Shown: positions 12,355 through 24,266 of the stretch, piece after piece | Layout of the letters: the number at the start of each line of letters is the position of its first letter | Numbering within the stretch: the first letter of the stretch is position 1 | Assembly: GCA_001662425.1 (NCBI GenBank) | Contig: BDDC01000190.1 | Span: forward strand, 26,388 to 90,387 | DNA: 64,000 bases | Direction: 5' to 3' | Origin: Chlamydomonas sphaeroides | Taxonomy: Eukaryota > Chlorophyta > Chlorophyceae > Chlamydomonadales > Chlamydomonadaceae | Program-made: the position numbers and the translations under genes | The notes under the pieces: model-generated | The model's database searches: none | What the model saw: only the letters and a program-made list of their open reading frames with translations | What the model was told of the DNA's origin: nothing

Positions 12355-13323
12355 CACCACACACGCCCTTGAGGGGTGATGTACTGGTGCCTGGGGGAGA
12401 GGCGGTGGAGCCCGTGACTGTGGAGCACGGATGCAGCTGTGGCCGTCGTGCGCGGCTGTCGAGTGAGTTGTCATGTTTAGCGCCTTAGTTATAGCCTTTG
12501 TTGTAATGTTTGCAACGTGGTTGCACTATGCATGATGGCTGCTCGTGAATGCTGAGACAAGGTCCTTCCCAGTCACACGTGTGAAAGAGGTGAAAGCGCT
12601 GCGAGGGGCAGGCGCAGGCAAGTTGATGTACTGTTGCAGGGGTGATCCGCTGACCCCTGAACCGGTTCTGTGGCATACTGGGTGGGCACGGCAGGATGTC
12701 TGATGCAGGGTAGATGGTCTGATGGGGCCAGGCGCAATGGTGGCTTCGCACTGTGTAGGTTTTCAACAGTCAGTCATGCAGGATGAGGGTGGTGCATAGC
12801 CGCGCAGGGTGCGCAGGCGCGCGGGCGGCCAGGGCTGAATGGTGGGCTGATCGTGCGCATCTGGCAAGAGAGTCGCCGTTGGGCCCAGGCAAGGCAGCCC
12901 GGCAAGGGTGAAACTCGTGCAAGGTTTGGCTTGAGACGGCTCGGCTGCGAGGTTGTAAGCAATAATAAGCCATGACTTCGCGACTGGATACCAGCTATGA
13001 TCAGGCGTGTACTTGGGGTGTTGAGGAGCTTGGGGCCTAGGGCTGTTGTTTCGCCGGATCCAAAGTTTGCCCGGAGGAGCCTGCTCTCGCGCCTGCTCTT
13101 CTCCTTACTGTGCGTTGAACGCAGCACACGCTGCCTGACACTGTTAGCGTTGCCAGGGCTCACGGCTGTGCTATCGCTGCTATTCATCCTTTGGCGCTTC
13201 AACATGCACGACTTCAGAACCAGGCCTTCTACTTGAAAAGAGCAATGTAGCTGCCAATCCTGCTGCTCCAGTACCACTTGGGACGTGCGCGCGCATGCCG
13301 AATTCGTTTTGAGTGCGGACGAC
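12355..13323. other. Spacer between gene B and the kinesin gene
   Basis: 3' UTR of B followed by the kinesin promoter and 5' UTR. Apart from the TGTAA at 12502 I see no coding exon, RNA gene or clear TATA box. Short open frames here have no features. Confidence 0.6.
12502..12506 (+). terminator. TGTAA polyadenylation signal of gene B
   Basis: TGTAA lies 148 bases after the stop of B. In Chlamydomonas and Volvox this pentamer is the usual polyadenylation signal, about 10-15 bases before the cleavage site. Confidence 0.5.
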
Positions 13324-16300
13324 ATGGCAGAACCGCAAGCGCCTGAAGCGGTCTGCGTGGCCGTGAAGCTGCGTCCACTGGTGCCGTCGGAAGTAGACGA
13401 CGGCTGTCGCGAAAGTCTTTATGTGACACCAGGGCTGCCACAGGCAAGCGCCGAGCGCCCCGCCGGGCAACCGCCATGCTGCCGCAAACCACGGGCTTAA
13501 ACGGTGTCTTTTGGACGTCTGGGGCGCAGGTCACTACAGGGCAGCACACCTTCACATACGACCATGGTGGGGGCTTGCGGACATGCCGACGGGGTTCAAC
13601 CGCAGGGCGCTTGCACGGCACGACGCAGCCCTCGAACAGGCGGCTGATGCACAGTGCAGCGACATGTTCTCCTTCTTGCTGCCCGCCCGGCGCCTGGTCA
13701 GCTCCTTCTGTTGCTCCTTGCCCCACCCTCTCGCTTTGGCAGTCTTCGGAGAGGGCGGCTCGGCGCCCGACCAGCTGTACCCGCGTTGCGTGGCGCCGCT
13801 CGTGGACGGCCTGTTCAAGGGCTACAATGCTACAGTGTTTGCCTATGGCCAGACGGGCTCGGGCAAGACGTTCACGATGGGCAGCGAGTACAAGCCAGGG
13901 GGCCGGTGCAGGGGCGTCATTCCGGACGCCATCAACGATATCTTCACCCGCATCGAGGCCGCCAGGGACTGCTGCATTACCGTGCGCGTCAGTTTTGTGG
14001 AGATCCACAAGGTGCGGCCTGGGCGTGCCCGCTGCCCCTACCTTAGTATGTTGGGCGGCCTTGGTTACCGGTCAATGGCCTGCAGCGACGCTCGCCTCTG
14101 TGCCACACATTGTTTTACTGTAGCGCACCGCCCTTCTGCCAACCCCATGTTTCCGCCTTGCCATCCCCGTCCCCGCCGCCCAACGAACGCCCCGCAGGAG
14201 GAGGTCCGGGACCTCCTGCTGCACGGCGGCGGCCCACGGCCCGCGGTCACCATCCGCGAGACGCAGAGTGGCGGCGTGGCGCTGTACGGCGCGGTGGAGA
14301 AGGAGGTGCGCAGCCGCGAGGAGATGGCCGAGGTGCTGGAGCTGGGCACGCTGTGCCGCTCTACGGCCAGCACCTCGATGAACAACCGCAGCAGCCGCAG
14401 CCACGCCATCTTCAGCATCACGCTGGAGCAGCGGCGCCAGGAGACGCAGGTCGGCACGCCGCGCACGGCGCCCAGCCCCGACGGCGCCAGCAGCATGCAG
14501 AGTGAGGCTGGGGCCTGGGGAGCGGGCAGGCGCGTTCCAGGGGACGAAGCGGGCTGTGACGCGCTGGGGCGGGCTATGGTCAGCAGCTCGTCCACGAGGG
14601 TTGGGAAATGATGGCGCCAAAGCCAGGGGCTGTTGTTGACTGGAGCCAGGGGCTGCGTGCACTTCCAACGGTAGTGCGGGTGGGAGACTATGCCGCGGCG
14701 GCGGCTGCCGAAACCTTGTGCAATGCGGGCGCCAGTGCTGAGGCAGCGGTATGCCCCTCCGTCCCGCAGCGGGCGACGAGGGCGAGGAGGACGAGGACGA
14801 GGCGGGCGCGGAGGATGCGGAGGGCATGGAGGACTACCTGTGCGCCAAGATGCACCTGGTGGACCTGGCGGGCAGCGAACGGGCCAAACGTACCAAGGCC
14901 GAGGGTGAGAGCCAGCCCGCGAGCCCAGGCCGCCGCCAGCATAGCGTTGGGCGGGGCCGTCAGCGCTGGTTGGGGCCCTTAAGTCGGTGTGGGGCGTCGT
15001 TGGCCGGATTACCTGAGCGCCCGGTTGCGATTCTGCGCAGGCGCGCGGCTGCGTGAGGGCATCCACATCAACCGCGGCCTGCTGGCGCTGGGCAACGTGA
15101 TCAACGCCATCGTGGACAACCACAAGCACATCCCCTACCGCGACTCCAAGCTCACGCGCCTGCTGCAGGTGCGGCGAGGATGTGGCCGCCGCATGAGCCG
15201 ACGTGGGCGGGACCCCTCGACACTGACGTTGCGCGCAGCTGCCACGTGGGTATGAGCCGAGTATGCGCCTGGTCCCGTGGCTTGCTGCTGCCGCAGGACT
15301 CGCTGGGCGGCAACAGCCGCACCGTCATGATCGCGTGCGTCAGCCCCGCGGACAGCAACTTTGAGGAGAGCCTCAACACGCTGCGGTACGGCACGGCTGA
15401 GCGCGTCGCGGTGCCAGCCGTAGTCCAGCCCCTGCCGCGTTGCGCCCCACTGAGCTCGCATCGACCCACCCAGGCGCACGCTGCGCTGTGCCTGCCGCCC
15501 TGTCAGCGCCTTGCCGTGCCCACTGTCGGGTCCGCTTAGCTTCGGGCGCATGTGCTCCGCGTGCGTTTACCCTTGGTACGTCCCTGCCGTGTGTGACCCC
15601 TGCCCTCGCTCGCAGCTACGCGGACCGCGCCCGCCACATCCGCAACAAGCCCGTGGTCAACCGCGACCCTGTCGCGGCCCAGCTAGCGGTGCTGCGCAAC
15701 ACCATTGCGCAGCTGCGGTCGGAGAACACGCTGCTCAAGCGCGCGCTGGCGGCCAACGGCAGCGAGGGCACGCTGGCGGACGTGCTGGGTGGCGGTGGGC
15801 TGGGCAACGGCGCGCTGGAGGGCGCAGTGGAGCGGCTGACGTCGGAGAACAGCAGCCTGGAGTCGGAGAACCTGCGGCTCAAGATGGACATGGTGCGGTA
15901 TGGTGGGGGGTTGCAGGCACAGGAGATTGCGCGTGCACTAGCAGCGCCCTTGGTGACGGCGCGTGCACATACGTCAGGGGGAACATGCCGAGCCCTGATG
16001 CTGCTCGTTCCCGCGCGCCACAGGAGGAGCTGCGGCTGGAGGTGGCGCGCGTCACGGACCGCTGGCATACGGCGCAGGCGCAGTGCGACCTGCTGCGCAT
16101 GAGCCAGGCCGCGGCCGCGGCGGGGCTGGCGGCGGCGCAGGGCGGCGACGCGTCGCAGCAGCAGGACGACGCGCTGGCGGCCGCGGCCGCGGGCGCGCTG
16201 CCGCTGCCGGGCCTGGACATTGTCAAGGGCTACGTCACGCGCATCGCGGACCTGGAGGCGGAGCTCAAGTCCATCAAGTCGCTCGCGCACATGTCATTCG

Positions 16301-19300
16301 CGTGCGTGTGGGGCGCAGGGCGGCGCCGGCGGGCGGGCAGGCGGGAGGGGCTGCGGGAATCAGGGCGCCTCCACTGTTCCGGGCTTGGCAAGGGCCACGA
16401 CTCTCACGGCATCGGATGCGGTGTGTCGTCCGTCAAGCTGGCGCACGCTGCCTAACCATTACGTGGGTATGTCTGCCTTGCAGGCGGCGGCGCGGCGGCC
16501 AAGCGCTTTCGCGCACGCCCGGCGTACCCGCGTCGCCTGGTGACATGGGTGCTGGCACACCAGGTGCGGCCCCCTGACATGTTTGGGGGCCAGGCGGCAT
16601 GCTGGACCGCTGCCCGCAACCGGGCATGTCGCCTTGCTCCTCCGTGTACCCCATCCCATCTAGACCCTTCTGTTGCCATGCCCATGCTTGGCGTCCCGTG
16701 GGTCATGATGCAGGTCCGCACGGGCTCATGTCGCCCATGCACGACGACCTGCACGCGGTGGGCGGCGAGGCGGACGGCGAGGCCAACGAGGACGGCCACC
16801 CGGAGCTGGTAGCGGAGGAGGAGTACTACATGGCAGAGCTGGCGGCGCACACGTGAGGCCAGGCCGTGAACTCGGCTATGCTATGCTTTGGGTCCTGGAT
16901 CCTGGATTGGAGAGCTGGGTTGGATCGATGGTTGTGGGTTGCTGGCGAAACCGGCGCCGGCACACTATGGGCATGACGCGTTGCGGCCCGCCCGCGCAGA
17001 CTGAACCAGGAGAAGATGAAGAAGGAGGTGGCGCTGCTGCAGCGGCAGCTGGACGCCAAGGAGCGCAAGATGGTGCAGCTCATGACGGACACCGGCAACG
17101 CACCCGCGCTTAAGCAGCAGTACGACCGCGTGCTGCAGGAGCTGGAGAAGCAGCGCGACAAGCTGCTGCAGGAGCGCAAGACGCTGTCCGAGGTGCGCCC
17201 AAGCGTTGCACAGGCGCAGCAGCCTGGCGCTAGGGGCCTGGCTGGAGTTTGGGCAAGGTCCCTGGGCTGGAGTTGCTTTTGCGGCGCCAGCATTCATGAG
17301 TGCAGCGGAAGCGGTCGTCACGGCGGCCCGCTTGTGTCCGCCTTGCGTTGTGGCCTGGCTGCAGAAGCTGGCGGCTGTGTCAGCGGCCAACGAGGAGGAG
17401 CGCAAGCGCATCGAGACTAACTACCGCGAGCGCATCAAGTCCTATGACGAGAAGCTCAAGGAGGTGCGGCCGCTGCGCAGCCGCGGTGTGCTGCCCCAAA
17501 TGGCACATCATCTCGACTGCCCTACTTCCTACTGCTTGCCAAGGGCCCCCGATCTACATCCCAGGCACATGCTGCGCCCATGCCTTGATGCCCCCCATGC
17601 CACTGCTGTTGTGTCCTGGTCCCGTGCAGCTGCGGCACAAGGAGCGCGAGTTCGTGCAGATGCAGAAGCTCAAGCAGCGCACCGAGGAGGCGCACCACCG
17701 CCTGGCGGCCGACATCACGCGCATCAAGCAGCAGAAGGTGGGCCGCGGCTGGACCCGATGCGACAAGGGTGGCGTCCCCCACGCCGGGTGGAAGGACTTG
17801 ATGGTACCAGTCGCACCCATGCCACCGACAATGTTGCCCCGCTTCGCCGCTGTACAACCCGCCTAAGCTTGCCTTCGCATGCGTGCCTTCGTGTCCCCGA
17901 CGGAGCAGGTCGCGCTGCAGCGGCAGCTGGAGTCTAATGCCAAGCAGTTCCAGGCGTGGCGCGCGGACCGCGAGAAGGAGCTGTCGCAGTTGCGGCGGCA
18001 GACCCGCAAGGACAAGGCCACCATCCAGCAGCTGGAGGCCATGCAGGTGCGTATGGTGGGGCTGGCTCCGCACAGCTGACGCCGAGGGCAAGGCCCAGCA
18101 TGCGGCACGCACGGGGCTGGAATGAGACTTGATTCACGAGTTTGCAGTGGAATGAAGTAAGGTACCTGCAGTGGACGCGATGCTACGTTCCCGACCCTCC
18201 TCGCAGGCCAAGAAGGATGCCGTGCTGCAGCGGAAGATCACGGACGCCACCAACGCACGAAAGCGCATCAAGGTGCGCTGTGGGGCGGGGCATGGGCCTC
18301 GGCTGGCTTGGCAGAGGCAGTACGACGGCCATGGCCATGGCTCGCGCCCCGCTGGCTGGGGCCTGAATGCGTCGCCCTCCGTTCGTTTGCCGCATCCAGG
18401 AGCTGGAGGATGCCAGGGCCAAGGAGGCCCGCGCCAACACGAATGCAAACCATTCGGCCGCGGCAGGCAGGGACGGGATAGACATCCAGGCCAACGGCCA
18501 GGTGCGTTCAGCGCCTTAGCTTGTGTGCGCGCCAGTGACCGCGGGAATGCTGCCCTCGCCGTCGCCTGGCGTGTGAACATCCCATTAAGTGTTTGGCATC
18601 AGCTTCACCGCCGCCCTAGACTCATGCCATGGGCAGGTGGTGCTGGGTGCCCTGGAGTGTCGCCGTGGCATAGGTGTGGCCTAAGCAGTGATGCGCCCTG
18701 GCGCCGCGCGCAGGGCACCTCGCTGCGCACCGAGGAGGAGCGCAAGGTCTGGCTAGCCAGGGAGGTGGACCTGTGTGGCATGTCGTACGACTTCCGGAAG
18801 GTCGTCGAGGGCGAGCTGGCGCAGCGCGGCGAGGCAGCCCGCAAGCTGCAGGTGCGCCAACTCACACCGACCCGCGCCACGCTCGGAGCGCCCTCCGCCG
18901 TCCGTGACCGCGTACTGCGCCTGGCCGTCTCGGCCTCGGCACGCTCCCCTACCTCCATTGGCAAGCCGGGCTTGCCCTGCCCGCAACCTGCCCTGCCCGC
19001 GCCTACCCTCGCCCGCCTGCAGGAGCTGGAGAAGCGGCTGTCCCTGCTCGACCAGCTGCAGCCCGTGAGCCCACTGCTGGCGGCCAGCGCCTCCGTCATG
19101 CCGCTCAGCCCCGCCGTCGCGGCCGCCGCCGCCGCGGCCGCGGGCACGCCCGGCGTGGGCGCGCTGTTGTCGGCGCCCGACGCGCGCGAGAAGCTGCTGG
19201 CCCGCCGCCAGCAGCTGCAGGAGGAGCTGGCGCTGCACAACCAGCAGATCGACGAGATGAACGCTGCGCACGAGCGGCAGAAGGCGCAGGAGATGAACCG

Positions 19301-22300
19301 CGGCGGCGGCGCGATGGACGCGCGGCGCTGGGCCGGGGTGCGCAGCGTGGCCGAGGCTCGCGAGCTGCTGCGCGACCTGTTCGTCATCGCGGTCAACGCA
19401 AAGTAAGACAGGCTGGGACGCGCGCCGTCGCGGGCCGCCTGTGCCACACCTGTCTTCTCTTACAACCGAACCAGTGGAGCGTTGCGCTCTATGCATCCAG
19501 TGGTGTGTGCCTTGCGAGGAGGGCCGGATGTCGGGGTCACCTGCGTTTCAATCGGACAGGGCGTGAGCTGCTGCTGCCGTGCCGCGCTGCTGCTGCTCAT
19601 CGCCTCGCAGGGCCGGCATCAACGACCTCATGATCGAGGGCACCATGATGAGCGAGGACAACGAGGTGCTGCGCGTGCAGCTGGAAGGCAGCCAGAAGAA
19701 GGTGTCGCAGTACCGCAAGCTGGCGGCCGCGCTGCAGGCGGCCGCGGCGCACGCGGTGGCGGCGCCGCAGCACGGCCACCTGTCCACGCAGGACGAGACC
19801 GACAAGCAGGCGAGGCCTGGGCCGGGCTGGGGGCATGGGCTGGCTGCGAGGCCAAGGGGGCTAGGGGCAAACCCGCAGGGACTGCAGCCATGGCCGCGCG
19901 CCTGGGCTGGTGCGGAGTTCTTTCCACGGCATGGCGGGGCCGCCTCACCCGCCCGACCGCGTGCACGACCCAGAGCCTGCCGTTCCAGGGGCTCCTTGGG
20001 TCTGAACACGGCATGCTTGGCCGCCTCGATGCTGTGCGCCTACCCCTGCAGGTGGACGCGGTGCTGGAGGAGCTGCACGTGGTCACCCGCCACAACACGC
20101 CCGCCACCGTGCCGCCGCCCATCAGCGTGCGCCTGGCGGCGGCGGCGGCGGCTCTGCAGCCCGTGGCGGAGGCGGAGCCGACGCCGGGTCGCTGCGCTGG
20201 CACGCCCATGGACGTGGGCACACCCATGGATGCCGACACGGACATGGCGGACATGGACGTGGACTCGGAGCAGCCGGGGACGCCCGACACGCCGGACGGT
20301 TCGCGGGGCGGCGCGGCCGTGGCGCCCAAGGTGGGGTTGGTTGGGAACGAGGGCTGGCACGCTGGCTGAAGACGTCTAGCCACGTTGAACTGACATGGCT
20401 CTCCGTGTCGTGGCCAAACAAGGTCGGGTGGGATATACCGAGGTTCGGGTGGGAGGCGAAGGCGCTTGCTTCTGGCTCCCGCGCGGCTAGACCAGAGCGC
20501 AGGTCTCGACTCCATGGCCTTCGTAGCCTTCAGTCACGCGCACCCCGGGGGTTCTGTGCTGCCCACGCAGGCGCTCGAATTTTTGTCGCCCATCCCCTCC
20601 GCCGCGCGTGCGCGGCACGTAAGCGACTCCGTACACACAAGCTCATCGCAGCGTTACTCTCCCAACCATGACGACGACGACGACGACGGGTCCGACATGG
20701 AGCAGGACGATGACGATCTGGTGAGCGCAGCGAAGGTCCAGGGCGCGGTGTTGGGTAGCGTCTGCAAGTTCCACATGCAAGAGGTCGTCTCGGCTGCATG
20801 GATCACATGGATCGTGAGGCTCAGGCGGGCTCGCAGCGGCTTACACCAGCGTGGCCGCATGGGCCGGGCCACCAGGTACTCCACCGGTCTGAGGACGGGG
20901 CGGAGGACGACGACGAGGAGGAGGATGCCGCGGAAGACTCGGAGGAGGAGGAAGACGATGACGACGACGACGCGGACGATGGTGAGGGCGACGCGCACGC
21001 CAATTGTTGCCTCCCATGTCTCCTCACTGCGGCAGCATAGGTCTTGCCGTTGTGCGCAAGGAAACGCGCACGATGCCCATCTGCCGTGCTGCAATGCATC
21101 AACGGTCGCGCCCCAAACCGCCTCCTCGCCCCTCTGCCAGACTGGGACCCCAGCCACGCCACACCCGCGCCGCGCGGCCGGCTCGGCCGCGGCACGCGCC
21201 GCTCCTCATCCCTGCCCGCACACAGCTCACGCAGCGGCGGCGGGGCCGCGGCAGCTGCCGACGGCAGCGCCGGTGGAGGCCGCCGCCGCTCGTCGCGGCG
21301 CAGCGGCGCCGACGGGGGCTCGGCCGCCGCCGACGCGGTGGCTGACTACGAGGGGCCGGTCCTGGATGACATCAACATCAAGCGGTTGGTGGGCGGCGTC
21401 AAGACGCGCTTCACCAAGCTGACCGTGGCCGTGCTTAAGGTGGGTGCGGTGGCACGGACCGCAGGGGTGCTGTTTGCCCCGCCTGCAGACAAAGCGCGCT
21501 CGCCCATGGCCGCGGCCTGGCAGGCGTACGCCCGATGCTGGGCTATCCACTAGCTAGCACAGCGCAACAACCCTGTGAACCATGCCGCGGCCATCAAGTT
21601 GCGGGCAGGCCTTGACTGCCAGCGAAACCCTATGCTGGCCCGCCTCGTGCCGCACCTCAGGGCGCGCTGAAGGGCCAGCTCATCAACGGCCAGCCCTGGC
21701 ACGCGGGCTCCAAGAACCGGGCCGCCCTCATCGCGGACTACCGCCGTCTCATGGGCCTGCCGGACGTGCCGCCGCCGGGGTCGCGCGGCTCCTCGGTGGC
21801 GCCGCCGCCCGTGGAGGACCCGCCCGTGGGCCGCCGGGGCAACGCCCTGCGCCGCAGCGGCAGCCGCAACGGCAGCAGTGGCGGCGGCGTGGAGATCAGC
21901 GTCGGCGGTGCGGGCGTGTACCCCGTGCGCCTGCCGCCGCCGCCGATCTACGACAGCGGCGAGGTGCGGTGCGATGCTGGGTTGCTGGGTGCTAAGCGTC
22001 CGGGGCGAATGATCGTGTGCTGTGACCTGTCAGGCCCGCGGCGGTTGCGATGCCACCTCCTTGAAAACTCGCTACGTCTCTCCAGCTCCATCGCATCACT
22101 CACGCCCACCATCTAGCCGCATGCCCCCACCCAACCCTTAACCCCCTGGTGAACAACATGCGCACCCCACGCCCTCTTCAACCCGCAGGGCTTCAGCTTC
22201 TCCCCGCACGCCCGCAGCCCCGGTGGCCCGGGCACCGGCGGTGGCTCCGGCGGCGGTGCCGGCACCTCCACGGCGAGCCCCTCGCCGCCGCACTCGATGC

Positions 22301-23450
22301 GCCGCTCGCTGAACGCCTCCGCCAACCCCTCGGCGCTGGGGCCCTGGGCCCGCGCCTCCTTGCTGGCGCAAAACCACTCGGCCCGGCAGCCCACCAACTG
22401 GGCCTCCTCGCTCCGCTCTTCGGTCACCCTGCCGGTCGGCTCAGAAGCTGGCGCCGCCGCCGGCCCCGCGCCGGCGGCCGAGCCCAGCCTGCAGCGCGTG
22501 GGCTCCGGCTCGGGCGGCGGCGGCGGCGGCTCGCAGCGCGCCGGCTCCACCGCCTCGCCCAACGCCGCCGCCTGCGCGCGAGAGAGCGCGCGCCGCAGCG
22601 CGGTCTGGGGCGCGTCGCTCACCGCCGTCGCGGCGGCGAGCGCCGGCGGCGCGTCGCCGGTCGCCGACGGGTCCTCGCGGGAGCCGATGGACTACCGCAG
22701 CGCCATCCTGACGGCGCCGCAGCTCAGCTCCAGCCCGCGGCTGCAGCGGCCGCCGCTGCACGCGTCCAGCAGCCCGCGCAACAGCCTGGGCACTCCGCCC
22801 CATTTGCCGCGGCCCGGCAGCGGCCTGAAGCCAGCCGGCGGCAGCGGCCTGTCGACGTCGGGCACCTGGTCAGGCTCGCCCGGCCTGCGCGGCAGCGGCG
22901 CCGGCGGCGGCGAGAACATGCAGCCGATGGGCAACGGCGCCGCCGGTACGCCGCGCGGCGTGACGCCGGCCGGCGGCGCGACGCCCGGCAGCGGCAAGGG
23001 CACGCCGCTGACCAACATGTACAAGGAGAAGGCGGCGGCGGCGCGGGAGCGCGCCGCTGCGCTGCGGGTCAGCATGCAACGCAATTGGGAGCAGGCCGAG
23101 CCGGCGGCGGCGCGTGCCAGCGGCGGCACGCAGGTCGGTGGCTGCGTGGAGCGGCTGGTGGCGTCGTCGACGCTGGCGGGCGCTACGGGCGCTTTGACGA
23201 ACAGCTTAGACGGTGAGGACAAGGGGTGGGGCGCGAGTTCGGTTGTGTGGCGCGTGCCTAGCAGCTTGGGGTGGGGCAGGGTGGGGTGTGTAGGGCCTTG
23301 TCGTCACCCCGCTTGTGTGTGCCCCATTGTGCCGCCTACCCCGCAGTTCACAAGGCAGGGTTTGGGTTACGGGACAGCGCCGGCTCGGCGGCAGCGGCGG
23401 CGGCAGCAGCAGCGGCGGCGGCGGCGGCCAAGAAGGCCATCTGGCGGTGA
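13324..23450 (+). CDS. Kinesin-4 family motor (FRA1/KIF4-like, about 1,800 aa)
   Basis: Plus-end microtubule motor. Exons: 13324..13443, 13530..13566, 13743..14011, 14198..14501, 14770..14904, 15041..15168, 15297..15385, 15616..15892, 16024..16301, 16484..16539, 16714..16852, 17000..17192, 17365..17463, 17630..17737, 17909..18046, 18207..18272, 18400..18501, 18714..18851, 19023..19402, 19611..19809, 20052..20330, 20571..20720, 20876..20981, ~21226..21439, perhaps 21563..21604, 21661..21963, 22189..23212, 23347..23450. Joins near 20.98-21.23 and 21.56 kb are uncertain. The motor head covers about residues 1-375: P-loop GQTGSGKT 88-95, switch I NNRSSRSH 204-211, switch II DLAGSER 275-281. A roughly 20-residue acidic insert lies just before switch II. 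Coiled coil follows, then the kinesin-4 hallmark RRW.GVRSVAEARELL..LF (19323-19385). The C-terminal third is acidic, then Ser/Gly/Ala/Pro-rich, ending in a poly-Ala run and KKAIWR. Introns after 13443 and 19809 look GC-AG. The large tail is unusual for the family. Confidence 0.9.
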
Positions 23451-24266
23451 TGCGGCAACGAAAGGGGCAGCGGGCGAAGGGGGCAGCCGAGCGCGGCGGC
23501 GGCCTCCGAAGGCCGACGCTGCCTGGGGAGGGAGCGGCGGGGCCAATGTGGCAAGGGGATCGCAGGGAGGCAGCGGACGACGGTGCCTGCAGGTGGTAGA
23601 TGTAGACACGGAAATGAAGGGCAGTGAGCTCATGGGAGATGGGCAGCGTAGGTAGGTGTGCGCTACAGTACGTTACCGGTATACTGCGCGGCGTAGGTTG
23701 CCGCGGCGCTATGTACAGAGGCAGCTAAGTGATCGGCGGGGCTGGGGCTCGAGGCCTGGAGGCAACGCGCGTGATTTGATGCGCCATCATCAGAGCGCAG
23801 ACCGCCAGGGGCGGTGCGGCGTCGTGTGGAGTGGGCACGCGGGGGGAGGACGCCAGCGGGTGCCCACGACGGAGTAGGCCCTGTGTGTGCGCTATGCTTT
23901 GTGAACCTATGGAGGCTCCTGTGCAGTGACTGACGCGCTCGGGAGGGCGGAGGGAAGTCGGATCCGTAATTTTGTACAGAGGGTCACGGGGGCGCATGCC
24001 CGAAGGGTCCAAGCGAGCACGGGCGTCGGGCACACGGTCGGAGTCGGGCAAGTGGGGCACATTGCAGTACCCCCAGGAGCTCCAGGAACAGCCATTGTGC
24101 ACAGGCCAGAACCCTAGTTGAGTAAACTGATCAAGCATTTCACGAGCTGCGCATGGGTGCATGGCTCGCCCCCAAAAGAGGCCACCCAGACCAGACGCAA
24201 ACAGTCGATCATTTTGCGGTTGTCGCCGGGGCTATTTAAGGAATACACATCTCAACGCACGCCAAA
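23451..24266. other. Spacer between kinesin and ankyrin gene
   Basis: 3' UTR of the kinesin gene and upstream region of the ankyrin gene. No coding exon or RNA gene was recognised. A TATA-like box lies at the right end. Confidence 0.55.
24231..24240 (+). promoter_or_regulatory. TATA-like box upstream of the ankyrin gene
   Basis: GCTATTTAAG lies 27-36 bases before the ATG in an otherwise GC-rich context. If used, the 5' UTR would be very short. Confidence 0.35.
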
